From Flavobacteriales bacterium 33_180_T64 (GTDB lineage: Bacteria; Bacteroidota; Bacteroidia; Flavobacteriales; Flavobacteriaceae), in contig MAAQ01000008.1 of NCBI GenBank assembly GCA_002162685.1, positions 83,057 through 147,056 of the forward strand: a stretch of DNA of 64,000 nucleotides. The letters run 5' to 3'. This document shows, one piece after another, positions 53,336-63,742 of this stretch. A program made the translations under genes and the position numbers. The number at the start of each line of letters is the position of its first letter. The first letter of the stretch is position 1. The notes below the pieces were generated by a model. The model was not told where the DNA came from and did no database searches. It was given only the letters and a program-made list of their open reading frames with translations.

Positions 53336-54382
53336 ATGTTAGACCAAAGACGAACCACTAATATCTTATTACTAGTTATAGTAATTCCTTTAGTATTTTA
53401 TTTACTGAAAATTTTATCGTTTATATTCATTCCATTAATTTCTTCAATGTTTATTGCATTGTTATTCTTACCATTAATGCGTTGGCTGGGACGACGCAAT
53501 GTGCCAAGATTAGTAAGTATTATCATTGTTTTTGCATTAATTGCTATTGGAGTTCTGATAGGCGTAGAATTAGTGCAATTATCTAGCAAGCAAATTTTAT
53601 CAAATAACACTGAATTTTTTGGGAAAGCTGAAATTAAAATCAATGACTTGATGCTTTATATGCAAGACAAAGTTGGTTTAGAATATAATCCTGATGGTAA
53701 TTTTTTAGCTCAATTTTTTCAGAAAGAAAGTATTGGTTCTACATTTGGTTTTATACGAAAGTTTTTGACTAATATATTGATGATTTTGTTTTTTACCATC
53801 TTATGGTTGTCAGAATCGATTAATATGCATAAAGTGATGAATAATACTATCCTTAAAAGAAAGCATACGTCAATAAAAGCCTTTATGAAAATAGAAAAGG
53901 ACTTAATTACATTTATTAAAGTTAAGTTTTTAGTGAGCTTACTTACTGGAGTATTTACAGGATTGGCTTGTATTTATTTTGATGTTAGCTTTCCGATTTT
54001 TTGGGGACTCTTCGCTTTCTTGATTAATTTTGTGCAAATGGTAGGTTCATTTATTTCGGTAATATTACTATCAATATTTGCTTTTGTAGAATTAGATCCA
54101 TCAAGTACATTATTCTTCTTTATAATCTCTATAACTGGAGTACAAGTTATTTTTGGGGCAATTCTAGAACCTGTTTTTATGGGAAAATCCTTTTCTATAA
54201 ATGTTATTACAGTGCTTATAATGCTGATGCTTTGGGGATTTATTTGGGGAATCCCAGGCTTAATTATGGCGATTCCAATTACTGTTTTTATTAAAATTAT
54301 TTTAGAACAATTTCAAGGAACCAAAGTCATTGCTTCATTATTATCTGGATCAGAGCGTTCAATCAAATCACTTAAGAAATAG
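53336..54382 (+). CDS. AI-2E-family transporter
   Basis: A 348-residue membrane protein of the AI-2E/TqsA/YdgG family: about eight helices, with the PLMRWLGRRNVPRLVSIII region early and SFSINVITVLIMLMLWGFIWGIPGLIMAIP late. Members move solutes such as Na+/H+ or autoinducer-2; the substrate is not predictable. Promoter-like TTTG boxes are not clear. Confidence 0.88.
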   Translation: MLDQRRTTNILLLVIVIPLVFYLLKILSFIFIPLISSMFIALLFLPLMRWLGRRNVPRLVSIIIVFALIAIGVLIGVELVQLSSKQILSNNTEFFGKAEIKINDLMLYMQDKVGLEYNPDGNFLAQFFQKESIGSTFGFIRKFLTNILMILFFTILWLSESINMHKVMNNTILKRKHTSIKAFMKIEKDLITFIKVKFLVSLLTGVFTGLACIYFDVSFPIFWGLFAFLINFVQMVGSFISVILLSIFAFVELDPSSTLFFFIISITGVQVIFGAILEPVFMGKSFSINVITVLIMLMLWGFIWGIPGLIMAIPITVFIKIILEQFQGTKVIASLLSGSERSIKSLKK

Positions 54383-54437
54383 ATTGACGCCTTTAGATTT
54401 TTAATTATCTTTCTAGAATCATATCTAATAATTATAA

Positions 54438-54596
54438 GATGGGATTTGTGCCAAATATTGGTATACTAATGCACATAAATCTTCAGGTTTTGCAGAGTAT
54501 AAATCTAAAATAGACGTGTTCCCAGAACATTTAATTCCGTTATTAAATGAATGTTTACCATATTATAACCGACTTAAAGGCTTAGCATTGTCTTAA
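54438..54596 (+). pseudogene. C-terminal fragment of a degraded gene, possibly GST-like
   Basis: The frame 54438-54596 reads DGICAKYWYTNAHKSSGFAE, then YKSKIDVFPEHLIPLLNECL, then PYYNRLKGLAL and a stop, preceded directly by an in-frame stop and without a start codon. The helical composition and the LxECxPYYxxL ending resemble the C-terminus of glutathione-S-transferase-type or similar proteins. The N-terminal part is missing, so it is a remnant. Family is tentative. Confidence 0.4.
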
Positions 54597-54676
54597 AAAA
54601 ACATAAAACTATATTAAAGCGACTAGCTTCGGATTAATTTTTGAGTATATTTCAAATATAAAATGAAAAATTATTG

Positions 54677-55936
54677 ATGAAAAAAATATATATATTAATA
54701 CTTCTATTTTTGATGTCTTTGCCAATATATGCGTCATACATATTGATTCCTATGGATGCTAAAAGTCAAGATAATCACTTAAAAGCTTATGGTGTTACCT
54801 ATTGGATACTTGAAAAACAATTAAAAGTAAAATGGTTACTCAACTACAAAGGAGGATCATTTTTGTTGCCAGATTCTGAAGAGATACAACGTGAATGCCA
54901 AATTAGAGGTGTGAGTTTTGAAATTATTTCAAATTCTAAAGCTGAAGAAATCTTAACAATGATTGCGAGTCCTTCACAAAACATGGAAGCTGTAGTTTTA
55001 GAAAAGGCACCAAAAATTGCTGTTTATTCACCCAAAGGATTACAGCCTTGGGATGATGCTGTGACTATGATTTTGACTTATGCAGAAATTCCTTATGAAA
55101 CAATTTATGACGAAGAAGTTTTAAATGATGCTTTGTTATTATTTGATTGGTTGCATTTGCATCACGAAGATTTTACAGGACAATATGGCAAGTTTTATAG
55201 AGCGTACCGTTCTGCATCTTGGTATATTCAAGAAAAAAAGGAAGCTGAAGAACTAGCTGCGAGATTAGGATATAGTAAAGTTTCCGAAGAAAAATTAGCA
55301 GTAGCACAAAAAATTAGAGATTATGTAATAGGGGGTGGGTTTATGTTTGCTATGTGCAGTGCGACAGATAGTTTTGATATTGCTCTTTCTGCTGCTGGTG
55401 TCGATATTTGCGAGCCAATGTTTGATGGAGACGGAAGTGATCCAGGATATCAAAATAAAATTGATTACAGTAGAACGTTTGCTTTTAAAGACTATGTATT
55501 AGAAAGAAATCCTAATATTTATGAGTTTTCATCTATAGATATGACTAGAAAAAGGCGCATTCCAAAAACTACAGATTATTTTACACTTATGGAATTTTCG
55601 GCTAAATGGGATCCGATTCCTTCCATGCTTTGTCAAAATCATACCGCTTTGGTTAAAGGGTTTATGGGACAAACCACATCATTTACTCGAGAAGAAATAA
55701 AATCTAGTGTTTTAGTGATGGGTGAGAATAAAACCAATGGTGAAGCCAAGTACATTCATGGCATTAAAGGAAAAGGGTTTTTTACATTTTATGGTGGACA
55801 TGATCCAGAAGATTATACACATAAAGTTGGCGATCCTAAAACCGAATTAGATTTACACCCTACATCTCCAGGATACCGATTGATACTTAATAATGTGTTA
55901 TTTCCTGCAGCTAAAAAGAAGAAACAAAAAACCTAA
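54677..55936 (+). CDS. Exported protein often labelled asparagine synthetase B, no AsnB domains seen
   Basis: A 419-residue protein with a signal peptide (ending PIYAS). I recognise it as a conserved Bacteroidetes protein that databases tend to call asparagine synthetase B, but it has neither the N-terminal Cys of glutamine hydrolases nor the SGGxDS synthetase loop. It has WILEKQLKVKWLLNYKGGSF early, KIAVYSPKGLQPWDDAVTMI in the middle and a GGGFMFAMCSATDSFD stretch that looks like a glutamine-amidotransferase-like flavodoxin fold with Cys. ATG 54677 preferred over TTG 54674. Function unknown; 18 bases before a cyclase gene. Confidence 0.65.
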   Translation: MKKIYILILLFLMSLPIYASYILIPMDAKSQDNHLKAYGVTYWILEKQLKVKWLLNYKGGSFLLPDSEEIQRECQIRGVSFEIISNSKAEEILTMIASPSQNMEAVVLEKAPKIAVYSPKGLQPWDDAVTMILTYAEIPYETIYDEEVLNDALLLFDWLHLHHEDFTGQYGKFYRAYRSASWYIQEKKEAEELAARLGYSKVSEEKLAVAQKIRDYVIGGGFMFAMCSATDSFDIALSAAGVDICEPMFDGDGSDPGYQNKIDYSRTFAFKDYVLERNPNIYEFSSIDMTRKRRIPKTTDYFTLMEFSAKWDPIPSMLCQNHTALVKGFMGQTTSFTREEIKSSVLVMGENKTNGEAKYIHGIKGKGFFTFYGGHDPEDYTHKVGDPKTELDLHPTSPGYRLILNNVLFPAAKKKKQKT

Positions 55937-55954
55937 TAGATAATAGTTGTTTTA

Positions 55955-57025
55955 ATGACTTTAAGTATCAAGAATTTTTTAACATTATTACTTCAATCTC
56001 TAGTTTTTTGGACGTTTGCATTCTTTTTATTTGCATTCATAAGATACAATGGGATCAATGAAGAATTAACAATGTTTTTTGAAGAAACTGTTAATTTTAC
56101 GTTTATAGAATGGTTTGATTATGTCCTGTTTTTAGGATTAATTATAGGTGTATTTTATGCTGTAATCGAATTTTTATTTAATCAATTTTTAAATAGTAAA
56201 CTCTCATTAGGTGTTTATATTCTTACTAAAACACTAATTTATTTTATTGTTATCATAACATTATTAAGTGTGTTTTCATTTTCTATTGAAGAACAATTAG
56301 ATCGTGATTTGCAAAATGAACTGGGATGGTGGAGAGATAGCACGTTTTTTTGGAATGTTGTTGTTTACTTTATTATTGGTTCTTTGATTTTTTCATTTTT
56401 AGAGATGGCGCGCAATAAATTTGGGAGAGACGTTTTTTTTAAAATGCTAATAGGAACTTATAGAAAACCAAAAGAAGAAGAACGTATATTGATGTTTATA
56501 GATTTGAAAGATTCTACAACTATTGCCGAGCAATTAGGTCATGTTGTTTATAGTAGGTTTATTCAAGATTGTTTCTATGATTTAAATATAGTAGTTAATA
56601 AATATGATGCTCAAATATATCAATATGTAGGTGATGAAGTTGTTTTAAGTTGGACATATAAGAAAGGATTGTCCAAAAATAATTGTGTCAAGCTATTCTT
56701 TGCTTTTAGAGATAAACTTAATAAAAGAGAGTCTTATTATTTAAGTCACTACAAAATTAAGCCTGAATTTAAAGCAGGACTTCATGGTGGAAAATTAATG
56801 ATTGCAGAAGTTGGTAGCGTGAAAAAAGAATTGGCTTATCATGGCGATGTGATTAACACGGCTTCAAGAATTCAAGGACAATGTAATACATATAAAGCTT
56901 CTCTTTTAGTTTCAGGAGATTTACTCAACAAGTCAATAATTAAGCTTAATTATAATACAAAGTTATTAGGTGATATTGCTTTAAAAGGAAAGCAAGAAAA
57001 ATTAAAAATTTATTCTATTTCATAA
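55955..57025 (+). CDS. Membrane class III adenylate/guanylate cyclase
   Basis: A 356-residue protein with four N-terminal helices (to about residue 155) and a C-terminal class III cyclase domain. The two metal-binding Asp residues are in FIDLKDSTTIAEQLG and YVGDEVVLSW, and the transition-state Asn/Arg pair in NTASRIQGQC. So it should make cAMP or cGMP on the cytosolic side. It follows the preceding exported protein by 18 bases, probably one operon. A Crp-like regulator at 31616 is a possible receiver. Confidence 0.88.
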   Translation: MTLSIKNFLTLLLQSLVFWTFAFFLFAFIRYNGINEELTMFFEETVNFTFIEWFDYVLFLGLIIGVFYAVIEFLFNQFLNSKLSLGVYILTKTLIYFIVIITLLSVFSFSIEEQLDRDLQNELGWWRDSTFFWNVVVYFIIGSLIFSFLEMARNKFGRDVFFKMLIGTYRKPKEEERILMFIDLKDSTTIAEQLGHVVYSRFIQDCFYDLNIVVNKYDAQIYQYVGDEVVLSWTYKKGLSKNNCVKLFFAFRDKLNKRESYYLSHYKIKPEFKAGLHGGKLMIAEVGSVKKELAYHGDVINTASRIQGQCNTYKASLLVSGDLLNKSIIKLNYNTKLLGDIALKGKQEKLKIYSIS

Positions 57026-57055
57026 AAAAACCAATTCAATTAAGAATCGGTTTTT
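57026..57055. terminator. Bidirectional terminator
   Basis: Stem AAAAACCAATTC / GAATCGGTTTTT with one A-C mismatch and loop AATTAA, A-run before and T-run after, between converging genes. Confidence 0.75.
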
Positions 57056-57061
57056 TTGAAT

Positions 57062-60000
57062 TTAGTGTGCACCTACATGGCAACCACAAGCACCTTTAGT
57101 AAAGCTTTGTGTCTCTTCATGCCATGGAAAAGCTTGATTGTATTTTGAGTTTTCCCAGTAGAACTTTGTACGTTCTTTGGGATGATTACCAATTTCATTC
57201 ATAGTTTCTGTATCATAAATGCGCCCATTAATCATAGTATAAATAATACTTTCAGAATGCCTTATATCCTCTAGCGGATTATCATTCATAACAATTAAAT
57301 CTGCAAGTTTACCTACTTTAAGTGATCCTATATCATTACTCATTCCTAAATAATTGGCACCATTAATAGTGGCTGCTTTTAAGGCTTCATGATTGGTCAT
57401 GCCTCCTTGTTGTAATAACCATAATTCCCAATGTGCTCCAAGTCCTTGAAGTTGCCCGTGAGCACCAAGATTAACTTTTACTCCTGCATCGCTAAGTGCT
57501 TTGCAAGTTTTTGAAACTAGTATATGTCCGTTGTCATATTCTTCATCTGGAATCATTATGCGATGTCTTGATCTTGAGTCAATAATTCCTCGAGGTGTAT
57601 ATTTTAGTAGCTTTTCATTTTCCCAAACATTTGTTTTTTGATACCAGAAAAACTCACCATTTACGCCTCCATAATTGACAATAAGAGTAGGAGTGTAGCC
57701 AACATTACTGTTTCCCCAAAGTTCTAATACGTCTTTATAAACTGGAGCTACAGGAATATTATGCTCTATACCAGTGTGACCATCCATAACCATTGTAATA
57801 TTATGGTAAAAAGTAGATCCTCCCTCAGGGACTACAAAAATACCTTCTTCACGAGCGGCTTGTAAAACTTGTTGTCTTTGTTCTCGCCTAGGCTGATTGT
57901 AACTTTTTACAGACAGTGCGCCAAAAGCTTTTGTTCTTCTAATAGATGAACGCGCATCTTCTAAATTATTAATTACAGCTTTAAAATCACCATCGGCACC
58001 ATATAAAATAAAACCAGTAGAATAAAGACGAGGACCAACTAAAGTTCCATTTTTTTGTAATTCAGAAAGTGCAAAAACAGTTTCAGAATTTGCTGAAGGA
58101 TCATGAGCAGTAGTAACTCCATAAGCCAAGTTTGCATAAAATTGCCAGTGTTTTTGAGTTGTTAAACCATAACGAAAGCCTCCAATATGCGCATGAGCAT
58201 CTACTATTCCCGGCATAATTGTTTTTCCAGTCAGATCGTAAACCTTTGCATCAGACGGAATAGAAACTTCAGTAGTTGTTCCTACAGCTTCAATGGTATT
58301 ATTATTAATGACGATAGTGCCATTTTCTATAACTTCATTTCCTTCCATAGTAATAATTCGCGCGCCTTTTAAGACTATTCGACCATCTGGTTTATCAGTT
58401 TTTACTTTTAAATTGATTTTGATTCCGGTCTCTACGAGTTTCGTGTCTTCGGAAACATTTGCCGAATAATATTGATTTCCTAGAGTCCAATGAATTGTTT
58501 TGCTGTCTTTTGACCAATGCAAATTTATTCCAGCATCTTTAGATAATTTAATAATTGGAACAAATTTGGTTTTATCTGTTAAGTCTAGCGTTTGTCCAGT
58601 CTTTGGTATTGGAGCCAAATATACTTTATGCAAGTGTACAAAAGCAATCCAATTTTCATTAGGACTTAGGACCAAACGATTTCCATGTTTTGATTTTACT
58701 AGGATGCGTTCATCAAAACCATTAAGATCAATACTTTTTAATTCTTTTGTTAATGCACCAAAAAACTGACCACCTTTTTGATAGATAATTTTAGTATCCT
58801 CGGCATTAAATTTAGGATAATCCCCTTCTTTGGTGATTAGTTTATGATTTGAACCGTTAGAATTCATGACATATATCCCTGTCTTTTTTGAATGTGTTCT
58901 TCCTTGTTCATTATTGCCGCCTTCTTTTCGGTAGGTGATAAGTTTCCCATTATGCGAATAGGATGGGTTTCTATAGATTCCTTTTTTATCTGAAAGTTTA
59001 GTTGGTATTCCTCCTTCAAAAGGTATCGAATATATAGCTCCTAAGTTTTGATCATTCCAAGTAACATAAATGATCGATTGTCCATCAGGAGAAAATGCAG
59101 GCTCAAATTCAAAATCTGTTCCAGATGTTAATCGTTTTGCTTTTCCACTAGGTAACTTGTGTGTGTATAAATACCCTAAGGCATTAAAAACAATTGTCTT
59201 TTCATCAGGAGATGTTACTGCATGACGAATCACTTTAGCATCAAATGTATTTGGAGCTACAGGTGTATCAAACTCAATAGCTTTTGCAATTTTTATTGTG
59301 GCATCAACTTGAAACGGGATATCAGAAACACTTAAGGTATTGATGTTAATCTTATTTATTTTTCCACCAGACCAAATCACGATATCTTCATTATTAGGCA
59401 TCCAACTAAAATTAGTATACACACCAAAAATAGCCCAAGCTTCTTGTTGGTCTTTATTGAGTTGGTCATAAATAGGCCATTCTTCAGCAGTTTCTAAATC
59501 GTGAATATATAAAACAGATTTTGTACGCACACGTTTTACAAAAGCAAGTTTCGTACCATCTTTAGAAATTTGTGGGCGTGCAGCTCCTCCTGGTCCACCA
59601 GTAATTCTTGTAGTTTTTCCAGTAGCCATATCATAGCGATTAATGACATAAATTTGACTATTAGGATCTTTGTTGTATTGGAATGAACCACCAGGATAAA
59701 CATCTTCACTATAATAAAGATATTTACCATCAGGCGAAAGTGTTGGTTCATTAACATCTTGTTGATCGTTTTTCTTTTTTGTAAGTTGAATTCCGCTTCC
59801 TCCTGTTTTGTGATACATCCATAGTTCACCAGCGCCTAATGAGCGCCCAGAAGTAAAATGCTTTCGAGCAATTAAATAATTTCCATCAGGCATCCAAATG
59901 GCATTATTCAATAATCTGAAATTTTCTTTGGTGATTTGTTTGGCGTCAGATCCATCACTATTCATAATCCAAATATTATCTCCTCCACCTGCATCACTAG

Positions 60001-60319
60001 TGAAAGATATTTGTTTTCCGTTTGGACTAAAACGAGGTTGTATTTCAAAGGGTAAACCTGTCCTTAAAACTTTGGCTTTTCCTCCTTTAATATTAAGTTT
60101 ATAAATATCACCTAGTAAATCAAAAACAATGTATTTGCCATCAGGACTTACATCTAGATTCATCCATGTACCTTCGTTAGTAGATAATTTAAGTTCTTTA
60201 AAATTCCAATTGCCTTCAGGGTTTGAAACATCCCATTTTTTTGTTGTTGACTTGTCTTGACTAAATGTATTAAAAGTAAAGAGTAAAGTAAGAATTACAA
60301 TGAGTTGAATATGTTTCAT
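57062..60319 (-). CDS. Amidohydrolase with N-terminal TolB-like beta-propeller repeats
   Basis: A 1085-residue exported enzyme (signal ending FNTFSQ). Residues 30-640 contain repeated PD40/WD40-like motifs (LNLDVSPDGKYIVFDLLG, RFSPNGKQISFTSDAGGGDN, TLSPDGKYLYYSED), as in TolB. From about 655 to 1040 is an amidohydrolase: metal HxH in DAHAHIGGFR, likely carbamylated Lys in LSVKSYNQP, His in GIEHNIPV and GAHGQLQGLGAH, and the DLIVMNDNPLEDI end. The C-terminus has Cys-Gly-Cys-His. Putative exported peptidase or hydrolase; no substrate known. Confidence 0.88.
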   Translation of the reverse strand: MKHIQLIVILTLLFTFNTFSQDKSTTKKWDVSNPEGNWNFKELKLSTNEGTWMNLDVSPDGKYIVFDLLGDIYKLNIKGGKAKVLRTGLPFEIQPRFSPNGKQISFTSDAGGGDNIWIMNSDGSDAKQITKENFRLLNNAIWMPDGNYLIARKHFTSGRSLGAGELWMYHKTGGSGIQLTKKKNDQQDVNEPTLSPDGKYLYYSEDVYPGGSFQYNKDPNSQIYVINRYDMATGKTTRITGGPGGAARPQISKDGTKLAFVKRVRTKSVLYIHDLETAEEWPIYDQLNKDQQEAWAIFGVYTNFSWMPNNEDIVIWSGGKINKININTLSVSDIPFQVDATIKIAKAIEFDTPVAPNTFDAKVIRHAVTSPDEKTIVFNALGYLYTHKLPSGKAKRLTSGTDFEFEPAFSPDGQSIIYVTWNDQNLGAIYSIPFEGGIPTKLSDKKGIYRNPSYSHNGKLITYRKEGGNNEQGRTHSKKTGIYVMNSNGSNHKLITKEGDYPKFNAEDTKIIYQKGGQFFGALTKELKSIDLNGFDERILVKSKHGNRLVLSPNENWIAFVHLHKVYLAPIPKTGQTLDLTDKTKFVPIIKLSKDAGINLHWSKDSKTIHWTLGNQYYSANVSEDTKLVETGIKINLKVKTDKPDGRIVLKGARIITMEGNEVIENGTIVINNNTIEAVGTTTEVSIPSDAKVYDLTGKTIMPGIVDAHAHIGGFRYGLTTQKHWQFYANLAYGVTTAHDPSANSETVFALSELQKNGTLVGPRLYSTGFILYGADGDFKAVINNLEDARSSIRRTKAFGALSVKSYNQPRREQRQQVLQAAREEGIFVVPEGGSTFYHNITMVMDGHTGIEHNIPVAPVYKDVLELWGNSNVGYTPTLIVNYGGVNGEFFWYQKTNVWENEKLLKYTPRGIIDSRSRHRIMIPDEEYDNGHILVSKTCKALSDAGVKVNLGAHGQLQGLGAHWELWLLQQGGMTNHEALKAATINGANYLGMSNDIGSLKVGKLADLIVMNDNPLEDIRHSESIIYTMINGRIYDTETMNEIGNHPKERTKFYWENSKYNQAFPWHEETQSFTKGACGCHVGAH

Positions 60320-60419
60320 AGAATTGGTTTTAATGGACTTGTAAGATAAATATAAATATTGAAATGTTGTGATTTGTGTATAACTGATAACTTGAGATTT
60401 ATAAGTTAAGTCATAAAAA

Positions 60420-60445
60420 AAACCGACTCATTTCTGAATCGGTTT
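60420..60445 (-). terminator. Terminator after rplT
   Basis: Stem AAACCGACTC with GAATCGGTTT (one mismatch), loop ATTTCT, flanked by A-run on the left (T-run on the minus strand) so it fits the minus-strand ribosomal operon. Confidence 0.8.
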
Positions 60446-60482
60446 TTATAAGCGAATTGTTGTTATTATTTAGGCGATAGCC

Positions 60483-60827
60483 TTACTTTACTTTATTTAT
60501 TATAGCTTCAAAAGCTTCTGGGTTATTCATTGCTAAATCTGCAAGAACTTTACGGTTCAATTCGATATTATTAGCTTTAAGTTTCCCTATAAATTTTGAA
60601 TAGCTCATTCCATGTAGTCTTGCACCTGCGTTAATACGCATAATCCATAACGAACGAAATGTTCTCTTCTTTACTCGACGGTCTCTATACGAATATTGCA
60701 TCGCTTTGTCAACCGCATTTTTTGCTACTGTCCAAACGTTTTTACGTCTTCCAAAGTAACCTTTTGCTTGCTTAAGAACCTTTTTTCTTCTGGCTCTTTT
60801 CGCTACTGAATTTACTGATCTTGGCAT
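60483..60827 (-). CDS. rplT: 50S ribosomal protein L20
   Basis: A 114-residue L20 with the normal basic N-terminus ([20 protein letters not shown]) and [17 protein letters not shown]. It binds 23S rRNA early in 50S assembly and can repress its own mRNA. It is last in thrS-infC-rpmI-rplT, with a 102-base spacer upstream that holds a nested hairpin. Confidence 0.98.
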   Translation of the reverse strand: MPRSVNSVAKRARRKKVLKQAKGYFGRRKNVWTVAKNAVDKAMQYSYRDRRVKKRTFRSLWIMRINAGARLHGMSYSKFIGKLKANNIELNRKVLADLAMNNPEAFEAIINKVK

Positions 60828-60849
60828 TTTTTAAATTGTTTTTTTGTAG

Positions 60850-60888
60850 TAGGCGGTCTATAAGACACTTGCTAAATTGTTTTGCCTA
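60850..60888 (-). promoter_or_regulatory. Nested hairpin in the rpmI-rplT spacer
   Basis: On the minus strand TAGGC and GCCTA (60888-60884 and 60854-60850) pair and enclose a small hairpin GTCT-TAT-AGAC. Such folding between rpmI and rplT could be an L20 autoregulatory site as known in other phyla; whether L20 binds here is untested. Confidence 0.35.
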
Positions 60889-60930
60889 ACTCCAGGGTTT
60901 ATAATTTTGTTTTAACCGATTAAAACGTTA

Positions 60931-61128
60931 TTACTTTAAACGTAACATTGTTTTAATATTGTTCTCATCTGCTTTGTGTACCAAAGTGTCATGAGTTAAA
61001 GCTAGCTTACGCTTTTTAGATTTTTTTGTCAAGATATGACTCTTAAAAGCATGCTTTCTTTTAATTTTACCAGTGCCAGTTAGTTTAAAACGTTTCTTAG
61101 CACTTGATTTAGTTTTCATTTTAGGCAT
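60931..61128 (-). CDS. rpmI: 50S ribosomal protein L35
   Basis: A 65-residue L35: [20 protein letters not shown] start and [24 protein letters not shown] basic body. Standard length and place between infC and rplT. Confidence 0.97.
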   Translation of the reverse strand: MPKMKTKSSAKKRFKLTGTGKIKRKHAFKSHILTKKSKKRKLALTHDTLVHKADENNIKTMLRLK

Positions 61129-61182
61129 TTTCTCCTAGTTTTATTTACGATTCGCTTATTATTGTTTGCTGAATTATTCAGA

Positions 61183-61734
61183 CTATTTTACTTTTTTTGG
61201 CGCAATGAACATTGTCATACGCTTTCCTTCTAATCGAGGCATTTGCTCCACTTTTCCTAAATCTTCAAGATCTTGAGCTAATCTTAATAATAAGATTTGT
61301 CCTTGTTCTTTAAAGATGATTGAACGTCCTTTGAAAAATACAAAAGCTTTTAGTTTAGCACCATCTTTTAGAAACTTCTCTGCGTGTTTCTTTTTAAACT
61401 CATAGTCATGATCATCAGTTTGTGGTCCAAACCTAATCTCTTTAACGACTACTTTTGTTGCTTTAGATTTTAAAGCTTTATCTCGTTTCTTTTGTTCGTA
61501 AAGAAACTTCTTATAATCCATAACCTTGCATACAGGAGGATCAGCTTTAGGTGAAATTTCAACAAGATCGAACCCTTGCTGATCTGCAATTGTTAATGCG
61601 TCTTTAGTTGAATAAATACCAACCTCTACATTATCACCTACAAGTCTTACCTTTTCGGCTCTAATTTTAGAGTTAATATTGTGTTGATCCTCTTTTACGA
61701 CTCGCTTAGAGTTGTGTCTTCTACGTATTGCTAT
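61183..61734 (-). CDS. infC: Translation initiation factor IF-3 with ATA start
   Basis: A 183-residue IF-3. The reading frame continues 71 codons upstream of the first ATG (61521) through a normal IF-3 N-domain ([60 protein letters not shown]). It is closed by an in-frame TAA two codons before, at 61740-61738, so translation most likely begins at the ATA codon at 61734-61732 (the residues then read I-A-I-R-R-R). infC is known for rare AUU-type starts used for self-control by IF-3. It lies 29 bases after thrS and 54 bases before rpmI. Confidence 0.9.
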   Translation of the reverse strand: MAIRRRHNSKRVVKEDQHNINSKIRAEKVRLVGDNVEVGIYSTKDALTIADQQGFDLVEISPKADPPVCKVMDYKKFLYEQKKRDKALKSKATKVVVKEIRFGPQTDDHDYEFKKKHAEKFLKDGAKLKAFVFFKGRSIIFKEQGQILLLRLAQDLEDLGKVEQMPRLEGKRMTMFIAPKKVK

Positions 61735-61763
61735 GACTTATATATTTTAATTAAACTTATATT

Positions 61764-63707
61764 CTATTTAAATGTTTTCAATGTCTTATTGACTTCTTTC
61801 TCAATAATTTCTGAAAATTCTTCTACACTAATCATGCCTAAATCTTCACCTCCATGTTGACGAACAGAAATCTTATTTTCCTTTTGTTCGTTTTCACCGA
61901 TAATAATCATAAAAGGTATTTTATTCATTTCCGCTTCACGGATTTTCTTACCTATCGTTTCATTTCTATTATCTGCAAGGGCGCGAATTTCGTGATTTTC
62001 TAGCAAATTTAAAACTTTTTCAGCGTATTTTTCATATTTCTCACTTAATGATAACACTATTACCTGTTCTGGCATTAGCCATAGTGGGAAATTACCGCCT
62101 GTATGTTCTAATAAAATGGCAATGAAACGTTCCATACTTCCAAAAGGAGCTCTGTGAATCATAACTGGTCTGTGTAGCTCATTATCACTACCTTTATAGG
62201 TGAGATCAAAACGCTCAGGTAAGTTGTAATCAACCTGAATTGTACCAAGTTGCCAATTTCTACCTAACGCATCTTTTACCATAAAATCTAATTTTGGACC
62301 ATAAAATGCAGCTTCTCCAGTTTCAACAACATAATCTAAACCTTTATCTATAGCAGCATTTAAAATAGCAGCTTCAGCTTTTTTCCAATTTTCGTCGCTT
62401 CCAATATATTTATCAGGATTTTCTGGATCTCTAAGGGAAACTTGGGCTTTGAAATTTTCAAAACCTAAAGAGCCAAAAACATACAAGACTAAATCGATAA
62501 CATCTTTAAATTCTTTGTCTAATTGATCTGGTGTACAGAATATATGTGCATCATCTTGAGTAAAACCTCTTACTCGTGTTAATCCATGTAATTCTCCACT
62601 TTGTTCATACCTATATACAGTACCAAATTCGGCATAGCGTTTAGGTAATTCTTTATATGAAAAAGGCCTTGTATTATATATTTCACAGTGATGCGGGCAG
62701 TTCATTGGTTTTAATAAGAACTCTTCACCTTCAGCTGGTGTGCTTATGGGTTGAAAACTATCTTCACCATATTTTGCAAAATGTCCTGAAGTTACATAAA
62801 GTTCTTTACTTCCAATATGTGGTGTAATAACCATTTCGTATCCAGCTTTCTTTTGAGCACTTTTTAAGAAATTTTCAAGCCTTTCTCTTAATGCAGCACC
62901 TTTAGGTAACCACAAAGGTAAACCTTGACCTACTTTTTGAGAAAATGTAAATAACTCTAACTCTTTCCCTAGTTTTCTATGATCACGTTTTTTTGCTTCT
63001 TCTAATAGATGTAAGTATTGGGTTAATTCTTTTTGCTTCGGAAATGAAATACCATAGACTCTGGTTAATTGCTTATTGTTTTCGTCTCCTCTCCAATAAG
63101 CTCCTGCTACTGATAGTAGTTTTACAGCTTTAATGATTCCTGTGTTTGGAATATGTCCGCCTCGACACAAATCGGTAAATGTTGAATGATCACAAAATGT
63201 AATTGTTCCGTCTTCTAAGTTTTCAATTAGTTCAACTTTATATTCATTGTTTTGAGACCTATATAATGAAAGAGCTTCATCTTTAGTTACAGAACGCATT
63301 TTAAAATCATGCTTTCCTCGTGCTATTTCTAGCATCTTATTCTCAATGGTTTTAAAATCTTTATCAGAAATTGAATTTTCACCAAAATCTACATCGTAAT
63401 AAAATCCATTTTCAATTGCTGGTCCAATAGATAATTTAATTCCAGGATATAGTTCCTCAAGCGCTTGAGCTAGTACATGTGAAGTTGAATGCCAAAAAGT
63501 CTTTTTTCCTTCATCATTAGACCAAGTGTAAAGAATTAATGAACCATCACTATATAAAGGAGTAGAGGTTTCTATTGTTTCGCCATTAAAACTTGCTGAA
63601 ATAACATTTCGTGCAAACCCTTCGCTTATGTTTTTAGCAACTTCCATTGGACTTGTTCCATCTTCGAAAGTTTTAATAGTACCATCCGGTAAAGTAATAT
63701 TTATCAT
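61764..63707 (-). CDS. thrS: Threonyl-tRNA synthetase
   Basis: A 647-residue class II synthetase: TGS domain (residues 1-60), editing domain with [17 protein letters not shown] and a zinc-site Cys near [17 protein letters not shown], catalytic domain with [10 protein letters not shown] and [15 protein letters not shown], and the anticodon-binding C-domain ([19 protein letters not shown]). Length is normal. The promoter -7 box is on the minus strand at 63742-63735. Confidence 0.97.
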   Translation of the reverse strand: MINITLPDGTIKTFEDGTSPMEVAKNISEGFARNVISASFNGETIETSTPLYSDGSLILYTWSNDEGKKTFWHSTSHVLAQALEELYPGIKLSIGPAIENGFYYDVDFGENSISDKDFKTIENKMLEIARGKHDFKMRSVTKDEALSLYRSQNNEYKVELIENLEDGTITFCDHSTFTDLCRGGHIPNTGIIKAVKLLSVAGAYWRGDENNKQLTRVYGISFPKQKELTQYLHLLEEAKKRDHRKLGKELELFTFSQKVGQGLPLWLPKGAALRERLENFLKSAQKKAGYEMVITPHIGSKELYVTSGHFAKYGEDSFQPISTPAEGEEFLLKPMNCPHHCEIYNTRPFSYKELPKRYAEFGTVYRYEQSGELHGLTRVRGFTQDDAHIFCTPDQLDKEFKDVIDLVLYVFGSLGFENFKAQVSLRDPENPDKYIGSDENWKKAEAAILNAAIDKGLDYVVETGEAAFYGPKLDFMVKDALGRNWQLGTIQVDYNLPERFDLTYKGSDNELHRPVMIHRAPFGSMERFIAILLEHTGGNFPLWLMPEQVIVLSLSEKYEKYAEKVLNLLENHEIRALADNRNETIGKKIREAEMNKIPFMIIIGENEQKENKISVRQHGGEDLGMISVEEFSEIIEKEVNKTLKTFK

Positions 63708-63734
63708 GATAATTGACCTGTCAATTTAAGAAGG

Positions 63735-63742
63735 CAAAGATA
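63735..63742 (-). promoter_or_regulatory. -7 element of the thrS operon
   Basis: Reads TATCTTTG on the minus strand, exact consensus, 27 bases before the thrS ATG. Confidence 0.55.
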
